Positions 34,118 through 43,338 of a DNA stretch of 64,000 bases are shown here, one piece after another. The stretch comes from SZUA-36 sp963774415 (GTDB lineage Bacteria > Pseudomonadota > Gammaproteobacteria > Xanthomonadales > SZUA-36). Where the stretch lies: NCBI GenBank assembly GCA_963774415.1, contig CAVZEU010000001.1, forward strand, positions 372,001 through 436,000. The letters are read 5' to 3'. Within the stretch, counting starts at the first letter, position 1, and each line of letters begins with the position of its first letter. The notes beneath the pieces are model-generated. The model saw nothing but the letters and a program-made list of their open reading frames with translations. It made no database searches and had not been told where the DNA came from. A program made the position numbers and the translations under genes.

Positions 34118-34885
34118 GTGGCTAGACACACTGTTTCCATCGTTGTGGCGGTCAAGAACGCCGCACCGGCGCTGTCTCGTCTCCTCGACAGCATTCGAGA
34201 GCAGTCCTGGCCGAATATCGAGGTCATTGTAGTGGATGGCGCTTCCGCAGATGGCACGGTCGAGCTGATCAAATCCAGGGAAGCCGAACTCGATTATTGG
34301 TGCAGTCAGCCCGACTCCGGGGTCTACCAGGCCTGGAACAGGGCCTTGAAGCACGCAACGGGCGATTACGTCTGCTTCCTGGGAGCCGACGACAGGTGGG
34401 CCGGTCCGCGCTCGCTGGAGCAATTGATGTCGTTGACCTCGAAGAAGCCGGACATCGTTTGTTCGAAATGCAGGGTCGAGTGGCCGGGGGAACACGCGCG
34501 CGTGATCGGGGCGCCCTGGGCCTGGGCGACACTTTGTAAGGGAATGAACCTGTCGCACCACGGACTGCTGCACAAGTCGGACCTGTTCAAGGTTCATGGT
34601 GGTTTCGATGAGTCATTCAAAATTGCCGGCGACTACGAGTTCCTGGTCAGATGCGGAAGCGGTATCGACGCCGTGTTCCATGACCGGGTCACGATCATCG
34701 CCGGCGGATCCGGGGTTTCGTTCAGGCGCCCGTTCGACTCGCTGCGGGAAAGGTACCGGGTGCAGAGGATGCACAGGACGACGACGCTGACCGGCGCCAT
34801 TGCGCATTTCATTACCGCGTACTGCCGGTTTCACTACGCGCGGTTGAAAGCCGGCTTGCGCAACTTGCTGCGAAGCGGAAGTTGA
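34118..34885 (+). CDS. GT2-family glycosyltransferase
   Basis: 255 residues starting at GTG 34118. It has a GT-A fold with nucleotide-binding VSIVVAVKNAAPAL, VIVVDGASADGTVE and metal motif GADDRW. The length and the SGVYQAWNRALKHATGDY block put it in the WcaA/WcaE-like group, as does the gene at 48748-49515. The ribosome-binding site is weak. It is divergent from the minus-strand GT4 gene and lies upstream of the exporter genes. Donor and acceptor are unknown. Confidence 0.9.
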   Translation: MARHTVSIVVAVKNAAPALSRLLDSIREQSWPNIEVIVVDGASADGTVELIKSREAELDYWCSQPDSGVYQAWNRALKHATGDYVCFLGADDRWAGPRSLEQLMSLTSKKPDIVCSKCRVEWPGEHARVIGAPWAWATLCKGMNLSHHGLLHKSDLFKVHGGFDESFKIAGDYEFLVRCGSGIDAVFHDRVTIIAGGSGVSFRRPFDSLRERYRVQRMHRTTTLTGAIAHFITAYCRFHYARLKAGLRNLLRSGS

Positions 34886-35060
34886 ACCCTCGCACCCTGC
34901 ATTCGGCCAGGGCGTATTTCGACACGGGCGATGCGGCGCTTTCCACCCGCCGGCCACGCGCCGGGCGCGCCGTCATCGGACTGGACCCTTGGCGGACTTT
35001 AGTTGGTATCATGGGAGAGCATCCGTTGATGCTGTCGCTCCCTGAACAGGCATGAGGTAA

Positions 35061-35912
35061 ATGGAGAAATTGCCGGTCACGGTTTACACGCCGGACTCAT
35101 CGCTGACCCGGCCGCTGCGCATGTGGGCGTCGATGTGGGGGGATCTGGCCGCCAGCCGCCAATTGGCGTGGCAGCTGACCGTGCGGGACCTGCGCGCCCA
35201 GTACCGCCAGGCCTTCCTCGGGTTTCTTTGGGCCATCATCGTGCCCCTGGCCAATACCCTGGTCTGGATATTCCTGAGCAAGAGCGGTGTCGTCAACGTC
35301 AGCGAAACGGCCTTGCCCTATCCCGTATACGTCTTTACCGGCACCATGCTGTGGGCCATCCTGATGGACGCGTTGAATGCGCCGCTGCAGGTCATTTCCA
35401 ACTCCAGGAGCATGCTGGCGAAAATCAACTTTCCACGCGAAGCCCTGTTGGTTTCCGGGATATACCAAACCGCGGTCAATGCGCTGATCAAGGTCGCGTT
35501 GCTGTTAGTGGCGCTAATACTGATGGGTATCCATCCCGGGTGGGGCCTGTTGCTGTTTCCCGTTGGGGTTTGTTCGCTGATTCTGATGGGCACCGTTATC
35601 GGCCTCGTCATTACACCCGTCGGTCTGCTCTACACCGACGTCGGCAAGGCGCTGCCATTGCTGATGCAGTTCCTGATGTACCTGTCGCCGGTCGTGTTCG
35701 CGATGCCGAAGGAGGGCTTGCCCGCGGTCCTGTTCAAGCTCAATCCCCTGACTCCGCTGATTCTCACGGCGCGCGACTGGCTGACCGGTGTCGCCCCGGA
35801 TTACCTGGGTTATTTCATTGCCGTCAACGCCGTGGCGCTGCCCCTCCTGTTTGTCTTCTGGGCCATTTTCCGGCTGGCCATGCCCATTTTGATAGAGCGA
35901 ATGGGGAACTGA
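35061..35912 (+). CDS. wzm: ABC-2 polysaccharide exporter permease (Wzm-like)
   Basis: 283 residues with six predicted membrane helices and the ABC-2 signature region (RDLRAQYRQAFLGFLWAIIVPLANTLVWIFL). Wzm forms the inner-membrane channel that moves undecaprenyl-linked O-antigen or capsule chains to the periplasm, driven by Wzt. The stop is 1 base before the wzt start, so the two are one operon. The DNA here is GC-rich like the core genome. The gene name rests on the context with Wzt. Confidence 0.92.
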   Translation: MEKLPVTVYTPDSSLTRPLRMWASMWGDLAASRQLAWQLTVRDLRAQYRQAFLGFLWAIIVPLANTLVWIFLSKSGVVNVSETALPYPVYVFTGTMLWAILMDALNAPLQVISNSRSMLAKINFPREALLVSGIYQTAVNALIKVALLLVALILMGIHPGWGLLLFPVGVCSLILMGTVIGLVITPVGLLYTDVGKALPLLMQFLMYLSPVVFAMPKEGLPAVLFKLNPLTPLILTARDWLTGVAPDYLGYFIAVNAVALPLLFVFWAIFRLAMPILIERMGN

Positions 35913-35913
35913 G

Positions 35914-37146
35914 ATGACCGAACCGCTGATCAGGGTCGAAGGGCTATCGAAGAAATTCTGCCGCAGCCTCAAGAAGTCGCTGTGGTATGGGCTCCAGGAC
36001 ATTGGCAGCGAGGTCCTGGGCAGGCGGCACGGCCATGACGGGACGCTCCGGCCGGAGGAGTTCTGGGCGGTCAAGGATGTCCACTTCGAGCTGAACCGCG
36101 GCGAGTGCCTCGGTCTCATCGGCCACAACGGCGCCGGGAAGACCACGCTTTTGCGCATGCTCAACGGCTTGATCAAGCCGGACCAGGGGCGTATCGAGTT
36201 GCGGGGCAAAGTGGGCGCCCTGATCGCCCTGGGGGCGGGGTTCAATCCCATTTTGAGCGGACGGGAGAATATCTACGTCAATGCTTCGGTGTTGGGCATG
36301 GATAAGAGAAAGGTTGACGCGAAGTTTGACGAGATCGTCGAATTTGCCGAGCTCGCCGAGGCCATAGACGCACCGGTGCAAACCTACAGTTCCGGCATGA
36401 GTGTGCGCCTGGGGTTCGCGATCGCGGCGATACTGATTGAACCGGACATTTTACTTTTGGATGAAGTCCTGGCCGTTGGAGATATTGGTTTTGCCATAAA
36501 ATGCCTCAATGCGGTGAGGCAACTGGGTACGCGCTCCGCCATAGTATTTGTATCGCACAACCTGACGCACGTCTCTCGGTTCTGTTCCCGCGTGATGGTC
36601 ATGGAACAGGGGCAAGTGCTGCTAGATAGCCCTGACCCCGCCGAAGCAATTGATCGTTACAATTCATTGGATAGGCACGAAGTCTTGTCTTCAGGCACTG
36701 GTGAGGCCGAAATTCTGGACTTGGCTTTGTTTGCCGAAGGAAAGACTATCGACGACAGTGATGTCGCCATAGATTCCGGTGCGGAATTGACTCTACGGCT
36801 TGAATTTCGAATTCAAAAGGGGATTGAGGCCGCGAATGTCGTGATCATGATCTGGAATAATGCGGCGATGCCAATCCAAACGTTTCCCATCTGCGAAGCT
36901 AAGGATAAAGGACAAGAGAAAGAATTCAGCCCCGGTGAATACGAAATTGAAATTCATCTGGGTCGAGCTGAGCTCAACAGTGGAAAATACAGTTTCGTTG
37001 TTGCCATACGTGACGCTGACTCCAGCGTTATCCTTTCACGCGTACAAGGGTTGTGCCCTTTTCAGGTGACCTCGCATTTCAATTATTGGAGCGCAAGTGT
37101 AAGTCCCCGTGCGCCCAAGTCAGTGTCAAACTGTGAATCAGGTTAG
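35914..37146 (+). CDS. wzt: ABC polysaccharide exporter ATPase with C-terminal glycan-binding domain (Wzt-like)
   Basis: 410 residues. The ATPase domain (about 1-245) has Walker A GHNGAGKTTLL, signature YSSGMSVRLGFA and Walker B ILLLDEVLAVGD. Residues about 265-400 form a beta-sandwich of the Wzt C-terminal type, which in known systems recognises the modified non-reducing end of the finished chain and so couples chain capping to export. Base composition changes inside the gene: the ATPase part up to about 36430 is GC-rich and the rest is visibly AT-richer. That fits exchange of the binding domain together with the following genes. Cotranscribed with wzm. Confidence 0.93.
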   Translation: MTEPLIRVEGLSKKFCRSLKKSLWYGLQDIGSEVLGRRHGHDGTLRPEEFWAVKDVHFELNRGECLGLIGHNGAGKTTLLRMLNGLIKPDQGRIELRGKVGALIALGAGFNPILSGRENIYVNASVLGMDKRKVDAKFDEIVEFAELAEAIDAPVQTYSSGMSVRLGFAIAAILIEPDILLLDEVLAVGDIGFAIKCLNAVRQLGTRSAIVFVSHNLTHVSRFCSRVMVMEQGQVLLDSPDPAEAIDRYNSLDRHEVLSSGTGEAEILDLALFAEGKTIDDSDVAIDSGAELTLRLEFRIQKGIEAANVVIMIWNNAAMPIQTFPICEAKDKGQEKEFSPGEYEIEIHLGRAELNSGKYSFVVAIRDADSSVILSRVQGLCPFQVTSHFNYWSASVSPRAPKSVSNCESG

Positions 37147-37280
37147 ACAGGATCACTTTCAGCCTCCCGTTAACGGAGGGGGGCCGTCCGCTTAAGGCGC
37201 GAAGACGAAATGATTTGGTGCAGTGCAACAGTTTGCTCGGTATTGCACAATCGATGTCAGTAAACTCGAGGAGAATTGAG

Positions 37281-38288
37281 TTGAAGCCTCTTATACTGCT
37301 AGCAACGGAGCGTTCTGGAACAAATCTCTTGAGGAGAATAGTTGATTCGCATCCCCAAATTGCAGCTCCTCCGCCCTCTGGGTTGATAGCTTGCATGGAA
37401 CGCCAACGCTATCGGTACCTCTACACTAATTATCAATACAACCCGAAAGGATGGGTTTGTGCCGCGCTTGCGTTGATTAAGTCTCACCCGTCCGATTGGG
37501 GAATTACGATAAAAGCCGATGATGTTCTATCCAGAATTGATGAGTTCTCTCATTGGGCGCTTTACAAGACACTGAATGAGATTTACGCGGAAAGTCACAA
37601 AGCATCATATTGGTTCTCAAAAGAGCCGGGCACATTGCAATGTGCTTACGAAATTCTAATGCACATGCCTGATGCGAAATTCATTTACCTGATCAGGGAC
37701 GGCAGGGACGTGGTGTCATCGATGCTGGAAGGGGGGCTACATGCAGACCATGTATTTCAGGCCGCTCATTTGTGGAACTCGGATCAAGTTAGAGCGCTAA
37801 ATTATTTATGTGATCCATGTATAAGGAACAAGACATTTGTAGTGAAATATGAAGATATCCTTTCAGATGACAAAAAAATTATTCAGGATTTGTTCAAGTT
37901 TATTGGTCTTGAGCCTACGGATAGTGTTTTTTCATCTGAGTTCGGGTCCGACGCGGGCAATCGCTCAAATGATTCAATGTTCTGGAAAAACCTCGATAAG
38001 CCAATACTAAAAGACAATATTGGAAAATATAAAGATGCCTTGCCCCGGCGGGAAGTCCAAATATTCGAATCAATAGCCGGTACAGCGATGGAGGCATTAG
38101 GGTATAAGCTCGAATACAGCAATAAATTGAAGTTCGGATTGTTGGAGAAAATCAAAATAATATTTGAAACAAAACTTTCAAAATACAAGAAGAAGATCAA
38201 TCCGGTGATTAGACGAGAGGTTGAAATTCGAAGTGAATTTCGCGAGATGACAAAAAAGATCAACCAAGGTTATGACTTCACATGTTGA
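37281..38288 (+). CDS. Sulfotransferase family protein
   Basis: 335 residues from TTG 37281, preferred because GAGGAG lies 7 bases upstream and the protein then begins MKPLILLATERSGTNLL; ATG 37254 and TTG 37215 are in frame but lack such a site. The PAPS 5'-phosphosulfate loop is ATERSGTNLL and the 3'-phosphate motif is KFIYLIRDGRDVVSS. These enzymes move sulfate from PAPS to a hydroxyl or amino group, here probably of a sugar. AT-rich compared with the genes around it, and in the same direction as the exporter. Acceptor unknown. Confidence 0.85.
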   Translation: MKPLILLATERSGTNLLRRIVDSHPQIAAPPPSGLIACMERQRYRYLYTNYQYNPKGWVCAALALIKSHPSDWGITIKADDVLSRIDEFSHWALYKTLNEIYAESHKASYWFSKEPGTLQCAYEILMHMPDAKFIYLIRDGRDVVSSMLEGGLHADHVFQAAHLWNSDQVRALNYLCDPCIRNKTFVVKYEDILSDDKKIIQDLFKFIGLEPTDSVFSSEFGSDAGNRSNDSMFWKNLDKPILKDNIGKYKDALPRREVQIFESIAGTAMEALGYKLEYSNKLKFGLLEKIKIIFETKLSKYKKKINPVIRREVEIRSEFREMTKKINQGYDFTC

Positions 38289-38484
38289 TGGCTGACCTAG
38301 CGGAAATATTTGCCGGGAAAATAATTAACGCAACTGTTTGATGATTCAAGCTTCATAATCCAAGAAAAATATGCCATGTACGGCAGAATTACCCCAGGTT
38401 TGAAGTGCAATCACCTGCGGACATGCCTCTACTCGCCGTACCAGTGCCCTTTACCATAGGTGTCTGAAAAGGCGGAATAAGTCC

Positions 38485-39429
38485 ATGCAATTCAAGTTAT
38501 TACGTTATTTGCAAAGCAATCGTCGTTCTGGCCCCGCAAAGGACCCCTCGGCGTTTTTGTCCAAATTGAGACGGCGGCCGCTTGATCCGAAGGACCATTT
38601 TGAACTTGCCAAGCGGTATTTTGACATAGGTGATTATTCGCTTGCTCATGCTGAGTTTTTGACCGCACAGTATCTTGGTCTTGCGCATGAGGGCGACACA
38701 GGTTGGTTGGAAAAGATCAAATCCAGGCTACCGGAAATGGGTTCAATCTCTCACAACTTACATTTCCGCTGCTGCAGTGTCGCCGATGAAATCAAGGATT
38801 TGAACGGGGAGGGTGGTGGATCAGTGTTGGATGTAGGTGGTGGCCACGGACAGCTAGCTCAATTTCTTCCGGGGTTTGAGTATTGCCTTGCCGATCCCGC
38901 GAGCAATGCAATTTCAGGTACAGATCTGCCTTTTGAGAAAGCTTCCTTCGATTTTGTAGTTTCCTGTCACGTACTTGAGCACATTCCTCCCCTTGACAGG
39001 GAAAAGTTTTTGGATGAGTTGCTAACTAGGGCCAGAAAGGCCCTCATATTGCTGAACCCATTCAACGTTGCTGACACCAGAGTGACTGAGCGGTTACAAC
39101 TGATTGTTGAGATAACAGGAGCTGATTGGGCAAGGGAGCATCTGCAGTGTAGCTTGCCGGATATCGATTTCATAAAGCAATTTGTCAATGCGAGGGGCTT
39201 GCAATGCTCTATCAAGCCCAATGGCACAATGGCAATGACGTTGGCGTTGGTGTTCATGGAGCATTTTGCGACCAAGGCAGAAGCTAATTTGCAGTCGAAA
39301 ATGATAATGACCTATTTGAATTCGCTGCCATCGGGGCTGCTTCATTCTGAAGCTCAACCGAATGCATATTTGGTTGTGATCCAACGCAAGGACGTAGAGG
39401 TCGCGCCGGCGGGACATAATTTTGAATAG
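38485..39429 (+). CDS. SAM-dependent methyltransferase with N-terminal helical domain
   Basis: 314 residues. About 90 N-terminal residues are helical with a TPR-like flavour (DHFELAKRYFDIGDYSLAHAEFLTAQYLG). A methyltransferase core follows: VLDVGGGHGQLAQFL and FDFVVSCHVLEHIPPLDREKF. The target is probably a sugar of the polysaccharide. Between it and the upstream sulfotransferase lie 196 bases with no gene. It ends 2 bases before the next sulfotransferase frame, so they are co-transcribed. Confidence 0.8.
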   Translation: MQFKLLRYLQSNRRSGPAKDPSAFLSKLRRRPLDPKDHFELAKRYFDIGDYSLAHAEFLTAQYLGLAHEGDTGWLEKIKSRLPEMGSISHNLHFRCCSVADEIKDLNGEGGGSVLDVGGGHGQLAQFLPGFEYCLADPASNAISGTDLPFEKASFDFVVSCHVLEHIPPLDREKFLDELLTRARKALILLNPFNVADTRVTERLQLIVEITGADWAREHLQCSLPDIDFIKQFVNARGLQCSIKPNGTMAMTLALVFMEHFATKAEANLQSKMIMTYLNSLPSGLLHSEAQPNAYLVVIQRKDVEVAPAGHNFE

Positions 39430-39431
39430 AG

Positions 39432-40262
39432 GTGCCAGCATTGCGACAACTTAAAAAAATCGCGATTCACGGGGCACCGAGGTCAGGGACAAGTTGGCTG
39501 GGCGAGATATTTAACAGTTCACCAGAGACGATTTACAAATTCCAGCCTTTGTTTTCCTATGCTTTTAAAGATTATTTAAACCCCAGTTCAAGCAAGAAGG
39601 AGATAGAGCGATTTTTCACCTTGTTGGCAAACAAGGCGGATGATTTTCTTGATCAGGTTAGGCAAAGGCAGCAAGGTCAATTGCCGAATTTCAGAAAAGT
39701 CAATCCTACGCATATAGTCTATAAGGAGGTCAGATACCACCATGTTTTGGAGAATTTGGTGCAGAACTCCGAGGAGCTAAGGTTGATAGGGATTGTTCGT
39801 AATCCATTGTCGGTAATGCATTCCTGGTTTTCCGCGCCGCGCGAGTTCAGGACCGACCTGGGTTGGGTAAAAAGTAAGGAGTGGCTTTATGCACCAAGCA
39901 AAAACCAGAACCGGCCGGAAGAGTTCTTTGGTTTTGAAAAATGGAAGGAAGTGGCCAAGATTCTGTTGAGACTGGAATCGCAATACCCAAAGCGCGTGAA
40001 GTTGATCCGGTATGAAGATTTGCTCCGAGATACCGGTGGGGTCGTCCGAGATCTATTTCAATTTACGGAATTGGGAATCTCGCAGCAGACGCTTCGCTTT
40101 TTAAAGGAATCCCGCGAATACAACGGGACTGGCTTCTATTCAGTGTTCAAAAATGAAGATACTTCCAAAAAATGGGAAAAGAACCTGGACAAAACAATCG
40201 TGGAAGCGATTCGGAAAGACCTTGAGGGCTCGAAACTCGAGCCCTTTTTGGCCAATGACTAG
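39432..40262 (+). CDS. Sulfotransferase family protein (second)
   Basis: 276 residues from GTG 39432; TTG 39441 with AGAGG 8 bases ahead is an equally good start (RQLKKIAIHGAPRSG). The PAPS loop is HGAPRSGTSWLGEI and the 3' phosphate motif is RLIGIVRNPLSVMHSW. It is not a close copy of the sulfotransferase at 37281-38288, so the two probably modify different positions. The sequence places it among the P-loop sulfotransferases of the cytoplasm. Acceptor unknown, probably a sugar of the same glycan. Confidence 0.85.
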   Translation: MPALRQLKKIAIHGAPRSGTSWLGEIFNSSPETIYKFQPLFSYAFKDYLNPSSSKKEIERFFTLLANKADDFLDQVRQRQQGQLPNFRKVNPTHIVYKEVRYHHVLENLVQNSEELRLIGIVRNPLSVMHSWFSAPREFRTDLGWVKSKEWLYAPSKNQNRPEEFFGFEKWKEVAKILLRLESQYPKRVKLIRYEDLLRDTGGVVRDLFQFTELGISQQTLRFLKESREYNGTGFYSVFKNEDTSKKWEKNLDKTIVEAIRKDLEGSKLEPFLAND

Positions 40263-40274
40263 TGCGGCCGTTTC

Positions 40275-41003
40275 ATGAAACTGGCAATCATGCAGCCGTA
40301 TTTTTTTCCATATGTTGGTTACTTTGATTTGATTCGATGCGTCGATCAATTTCTCGTATTTGATACCGCACAGTATGTGAGACGGGGATGGTGCAACAGG
40401 AACCGATTGCTGCATCCGACTCAGGGGTGGCAATATTTTACTGTGCCGATAAAAAAGCATGTGAGAGCGACGCCCATAGTGAATATTGAAATCGATTCTT
40501 CGGTTGATTGGGCGACAAAAATAAAGCGTCAGTTTGACCACTATAGATATCACAATGCACCCCATTTCAAGGATGTATTAGGGATACTCAACGAGGAACT
40601 TGATACTAACCAGACCAGCTTGTCCCGTCTCAATCTGGACTGCTTGAAAGCAATCTGCAGATACTTAGGTTTGCGTTTCGAGTATAGGCTCATGTCGGAA
40701 CTGGAGTTTGGTCTGCATGAGGGGGAGTCGGCGGAGGATTATGTTGTCAGAATATGTGCCTCTATGGGCGGCAAAAAATATGTTAACTTGCCAGGCGGGG
40801 TAGGCCTTTACTCTCCCGAGGTTTTTAAGCGAAAGGGCGTGGAGTTGAGTTTTCGAAACATCCCGGTAATGAAATATGTAACGCCAGGCTACCAGTTTGA
40901 ACCCGGTTTATCGATTCTGGATGTATTGATGTGGAATAGCCCCGGCGCCGTTATGGAATTTCTTGATTCCTGCGAGATGTCCGCAAGCTCTTGGGCGTCA
41001 TAG
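40275..41003 (+). CDS. WbqC-like family protein
   Basis: 242 residues typical of the WbqC-like family: MKLAIMQPYFFPYVGYFDLI at the start, DTAQYVRRGWCNRNRLL, then YVNLPGGVGLYSPEVF. The family is frequent in O-antigen and related sugar clusters, and members are thought to act in amino-sugar or glycine-derived modification, but no reaction is firmly assigned. It overlaps the following aminotransferase frame by 1-13 bases, so the two are probably functionally linked. Confidence 0.88.
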   Translation: MKLAIMQPYFFPYVGYFDLIRCVDQFLVFDTAQYVRRGWCNRNRLLHPTQGWQYFTVPIKKHVRATPIVNIEIDSSVDWATKIKRQFDHYRYHNAPHFKDVLGILNEELDTNQTSLSRLNLDCLKAICRYLGLRFEYRLMSELEFGLHEGESAEDYVVRICASMGGKKYVNLPGGVGLYSPEVFKRKGVELSFRNIPVMKYVTPGYQFEPGLSILDVLMWNSPGAVMEFLDSCEMSASSWAS

Positions 41004-42211
41004 TGACAAATCGCAAATTAGAGGTTCAGGACATAGCCTTGTTCGGCGGACCGCCGACTTTTGACCAGACTTTGCATGTGGGTAGACCAAACATCGGTTC
41101 CCGTGAGCAGTTCATGTGCCGCATGAATGATCTTCTGGATCGGGCATGGTTGAGCAACAACGGCCCCTATGTGCGTGAATTCGAATCACGTATCGCTGAG
41201 CTAACCGGCGCGAAGAACTGCATTGCAATGTGCAATGGGACCATCGCCCTGGAGATCGCCGTTCGCGCGCTGGGAATGACAGGTGAAGTCATTGTTCCCT
41301 CATTTACATTTGTCGCCACGGCTCATTGTCTTCAGTGGCAGGAAGTCACGCCCGTCTTTTGTGATATCAATGCTTCGACGCACAACCTTGATCCGGACCG
41401 GGTTGAAGCGGCGATTGGCCCCCAAACAACCGGGATTATTGGAGTTCACCTGTGGGGCAGGCCATGCGACACGACGGCTTTGGCGGATATTGCGAATCGT
41501 TATGGCTTGAAATTGCTGTTCGACGCCTCCCATGCCTTGGGCGTGACCCGTAAAGGAGTCAGGGTGGGAAGCTTCGGCGATGCAGAAGTATTGAGCTTTC
41601 ATGCGACAAAGTTCATCAATTGCTTTGAGGGCGGGGCCATCGTTACCAATGATGACAATCTGGCAAGAAAGATACGGTTAATGAAAAACTTTGGGTTTGC
41701 CGGTCTCGACAATGTTATCTATCTGGGAACGAACGGGAAGATGAGTGAACCCTCCGCGGCAATGGGGTTAACTTCTCTTGAAAGCATGGAAGAATTCATC
41801 GCTGTCAATAAGGCGAATTACCAGTATTACCAAAAGGGGTTAGAAAGGATTCCCGGCTGTCAAATGCTGACCTACGACTTGTCCGAGGAGAACAATTTTC
41901 AATACGTCGTGGTGGAAATCGACGAGAACGGATTTGGACTGTCACGCGACGAATTGGTAAGGATTCTGCATGCAGAAAATGTTAGGGCAAGGCGCTACTT
42001 TTATCCAGGCGTGCACAATATGGAGCCCTACAAAACCTTGTTTCCAGACGTCGGCAAAGGCTTGGAGAACACGATCCAAGTGGCAGGGCGGGTGATCTGC
42101 CTGCCGACCGGCAATGGCGTTGATCGGGAGGCAATCAGGAAGATTTGCCATTTGCTTGAATTTGTTTCCAATCACTCACAGGCGATCCGCGAGGCATCGG
42201 TGTCGCAATGA
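40991..42211 (+). CDS. DegT/DnrJ/EryC1/StrS sugar aminotransferase
   Basis: 406 residues from TTG 40991; GTG 41003, overlapping the upstream TAG, gives 402 and is equally plausible. It is a fold-type I enzyme that aminates keto-sugars bound to nucleotides. The PLP lysine is in SFHATKFINCFEGGA, and SNNGPYVREFE, VPSFTFVATAH and DASHALG are family blocks. With WbqC it suggests an amino sugar, possibly further acylated, in the glycan. No sugar-nucleotide dehydratase to make the keto substrate is visible nearby. It overlaps the next gene as ATGA. Confidence 0.92.
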   Translation: MGVIVTNRKLEVQDIALFGGPPTFDQTLHVGRPNIGSREQFMCRMNDLLDRAWLSNNGPYVREFESRIAELTGAKNCIAMCNGTIALEIAVRALGMTGEVIVPSFTFVATAHCLQWQEVTPVFCDINASTHNLDPDRVEAAIGPQTTGIIGVHLWGRPCDTTALADIANRYGLKLLFDASHALGVTRKGVRVGSFGDAEVLSFHATKFINCFEGGAIVTNDDNLARKIRLMKNFGFAGLDNVIYLGTNGKMSEPSAAMGLTSLESMEEFIAVNKANYQYYQKGLERIPGCQMLTYDLSEENNFQYVVVEIDENGFGLSRDELVRILHAENVRARRYFYPGVHNMEPYKTLFPDVGKGLENTIQVAGRVICLPTGNGVDREAIRKICHLLEFVSNHSQAIREASVSQ

Positions 42212-43209
42212 CTGCACCGAAAGTCAGCGTTTGTATTACTGCGTATAACCATGAGGACTACATCGCCCAGGCACTGGACAGCGTGTTGGCACAAAAAACG
42301 GATTTCGCATTTGAGGTTTTGGTGGGCGAAGATGATTCGGAAGATAGAACCAGATCAATAGTTTGCAGCTATTCGAAGCGATTTCCGGAGCATGTTCGGG
42401 CGTTGTTGAATGAACGTGCAAACGTGATCTATATCGAAGGTCATCCTACCGGGCGATGGAACTTAGTCAACAACCTCAAGCAAGCCCGTGGCGACTATGT
42501 CGCCCTTCTCGACGGTGACGACTACTGGACCGACCCCAACAAGCTGCAACTCCAGGTCGACCTGATGGAGGCGCATCCCGCCTGTAGTTTCACTTTCCAC
42601 AATGCCTGGTGTGAAGCGTGGCCCACCGGGGAAAGATCGGAATTCAGCGGGCCGGGCGGACGCTTCAGCCAGATTGACAAGTTGGTCGAGACGCCGGCTG
42701 GTCAATGCGCGGAAATTACACTTCAGGAGCTGTTTTTTCGTTGGGTGGTGCCGACTGCCAGCATGTTATTCAGAAGGTCGGCGCTGCCCGATCTTCCCGA
42801 TTGGTTTTTCAGTGCCATCAGCGGCGATCATGCATTGCAGCTTTTGTTGGCTGAAAATGGCAACGCGCTGTATTTGAACCGGCACATGAGCGTCTGGCGT
42901 CGTCATGCTGAAGGCCTGACGAAGAACTGCACCGGTTTACGCTACCGTCGCAACTGGGCTCGAATGCATCACAATTTTAACGTCAGTTGCCAGCACGCAT
43001 ATGATCTCGATCTTGGCCCGCAGATTGCGGCGGAGTTAAGAACCAGCGCTCGTGAGCGTGAGAACGGACAATTCAAGCCATTGGATATGCTAAAGGACCA
43101 GCATCTCAGCAATCTCTACAGGCGCCGGCTGGGCAATTTTTCCATGTTGGATGAAGCCAGGGCCTGGGCGGGATGGTTGAGAAGTTTCCTGCTTAATTCA
43201 ATCGGGTAA
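42208..43209 (+). CDS. GT2-family glycosyltransferase
   Basis: 333 residues, starting in an ATGA overlap with the aminotransferase gene. GT-A features: VSVCITAYNHEDYIAQALDSVL, EVLVGEDDSEDRT (an altered DDGSxD) and metal motif LLDGDDYWTDP. It then has the FFRWVVPTASMLFRR and SGDHALQLLLA segments common in enzymes that extend surface glycans. Because of the operon link it may transfer the amino sugar made by its neighbour. 129 bases without a gene follow. Confidence 0.92.
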   Translation: MTAPKVSVCITAYNHEDYIAQALDSVLAQKTDFAFEVLVGEDDSEDRTRSIVCSYSKRFPEHVRALLNERANVIYIEGHPTGRWNLVNNLKQARGDYVALLDGDDYWTDPNKLQLQVDLMEAHPACSFTFHNAWCEAWPTGERSEFSGPGGRFSQIDKLVETPAGQCAEITLQELFFRWVVPTASMLFRRSALPDLPDWFFSAISGDHALQLLLAENGNALYLNRHMSVWRRHAEGLTKNCTGLRYRRNWARMHHNFNVSCQHAYDLDLGPQIAAELRTSARERENGQFKPLDMLKDQHLSNLYRRRLGNFSMLDEARAWAGWLRSFLLNSIG

Positions 43210-43338
43210 TCGCTGTTGCGTTTCCGTTGTTTTATTGGCGTAACCAACAGACCTTGTTTGGAAGCGGGGATATGCCGGACCGGGAAATACAGCCGGAAGA
43301 CTATGCAAATGGATAGCTCAAGTTGGATTACGCCTTAA

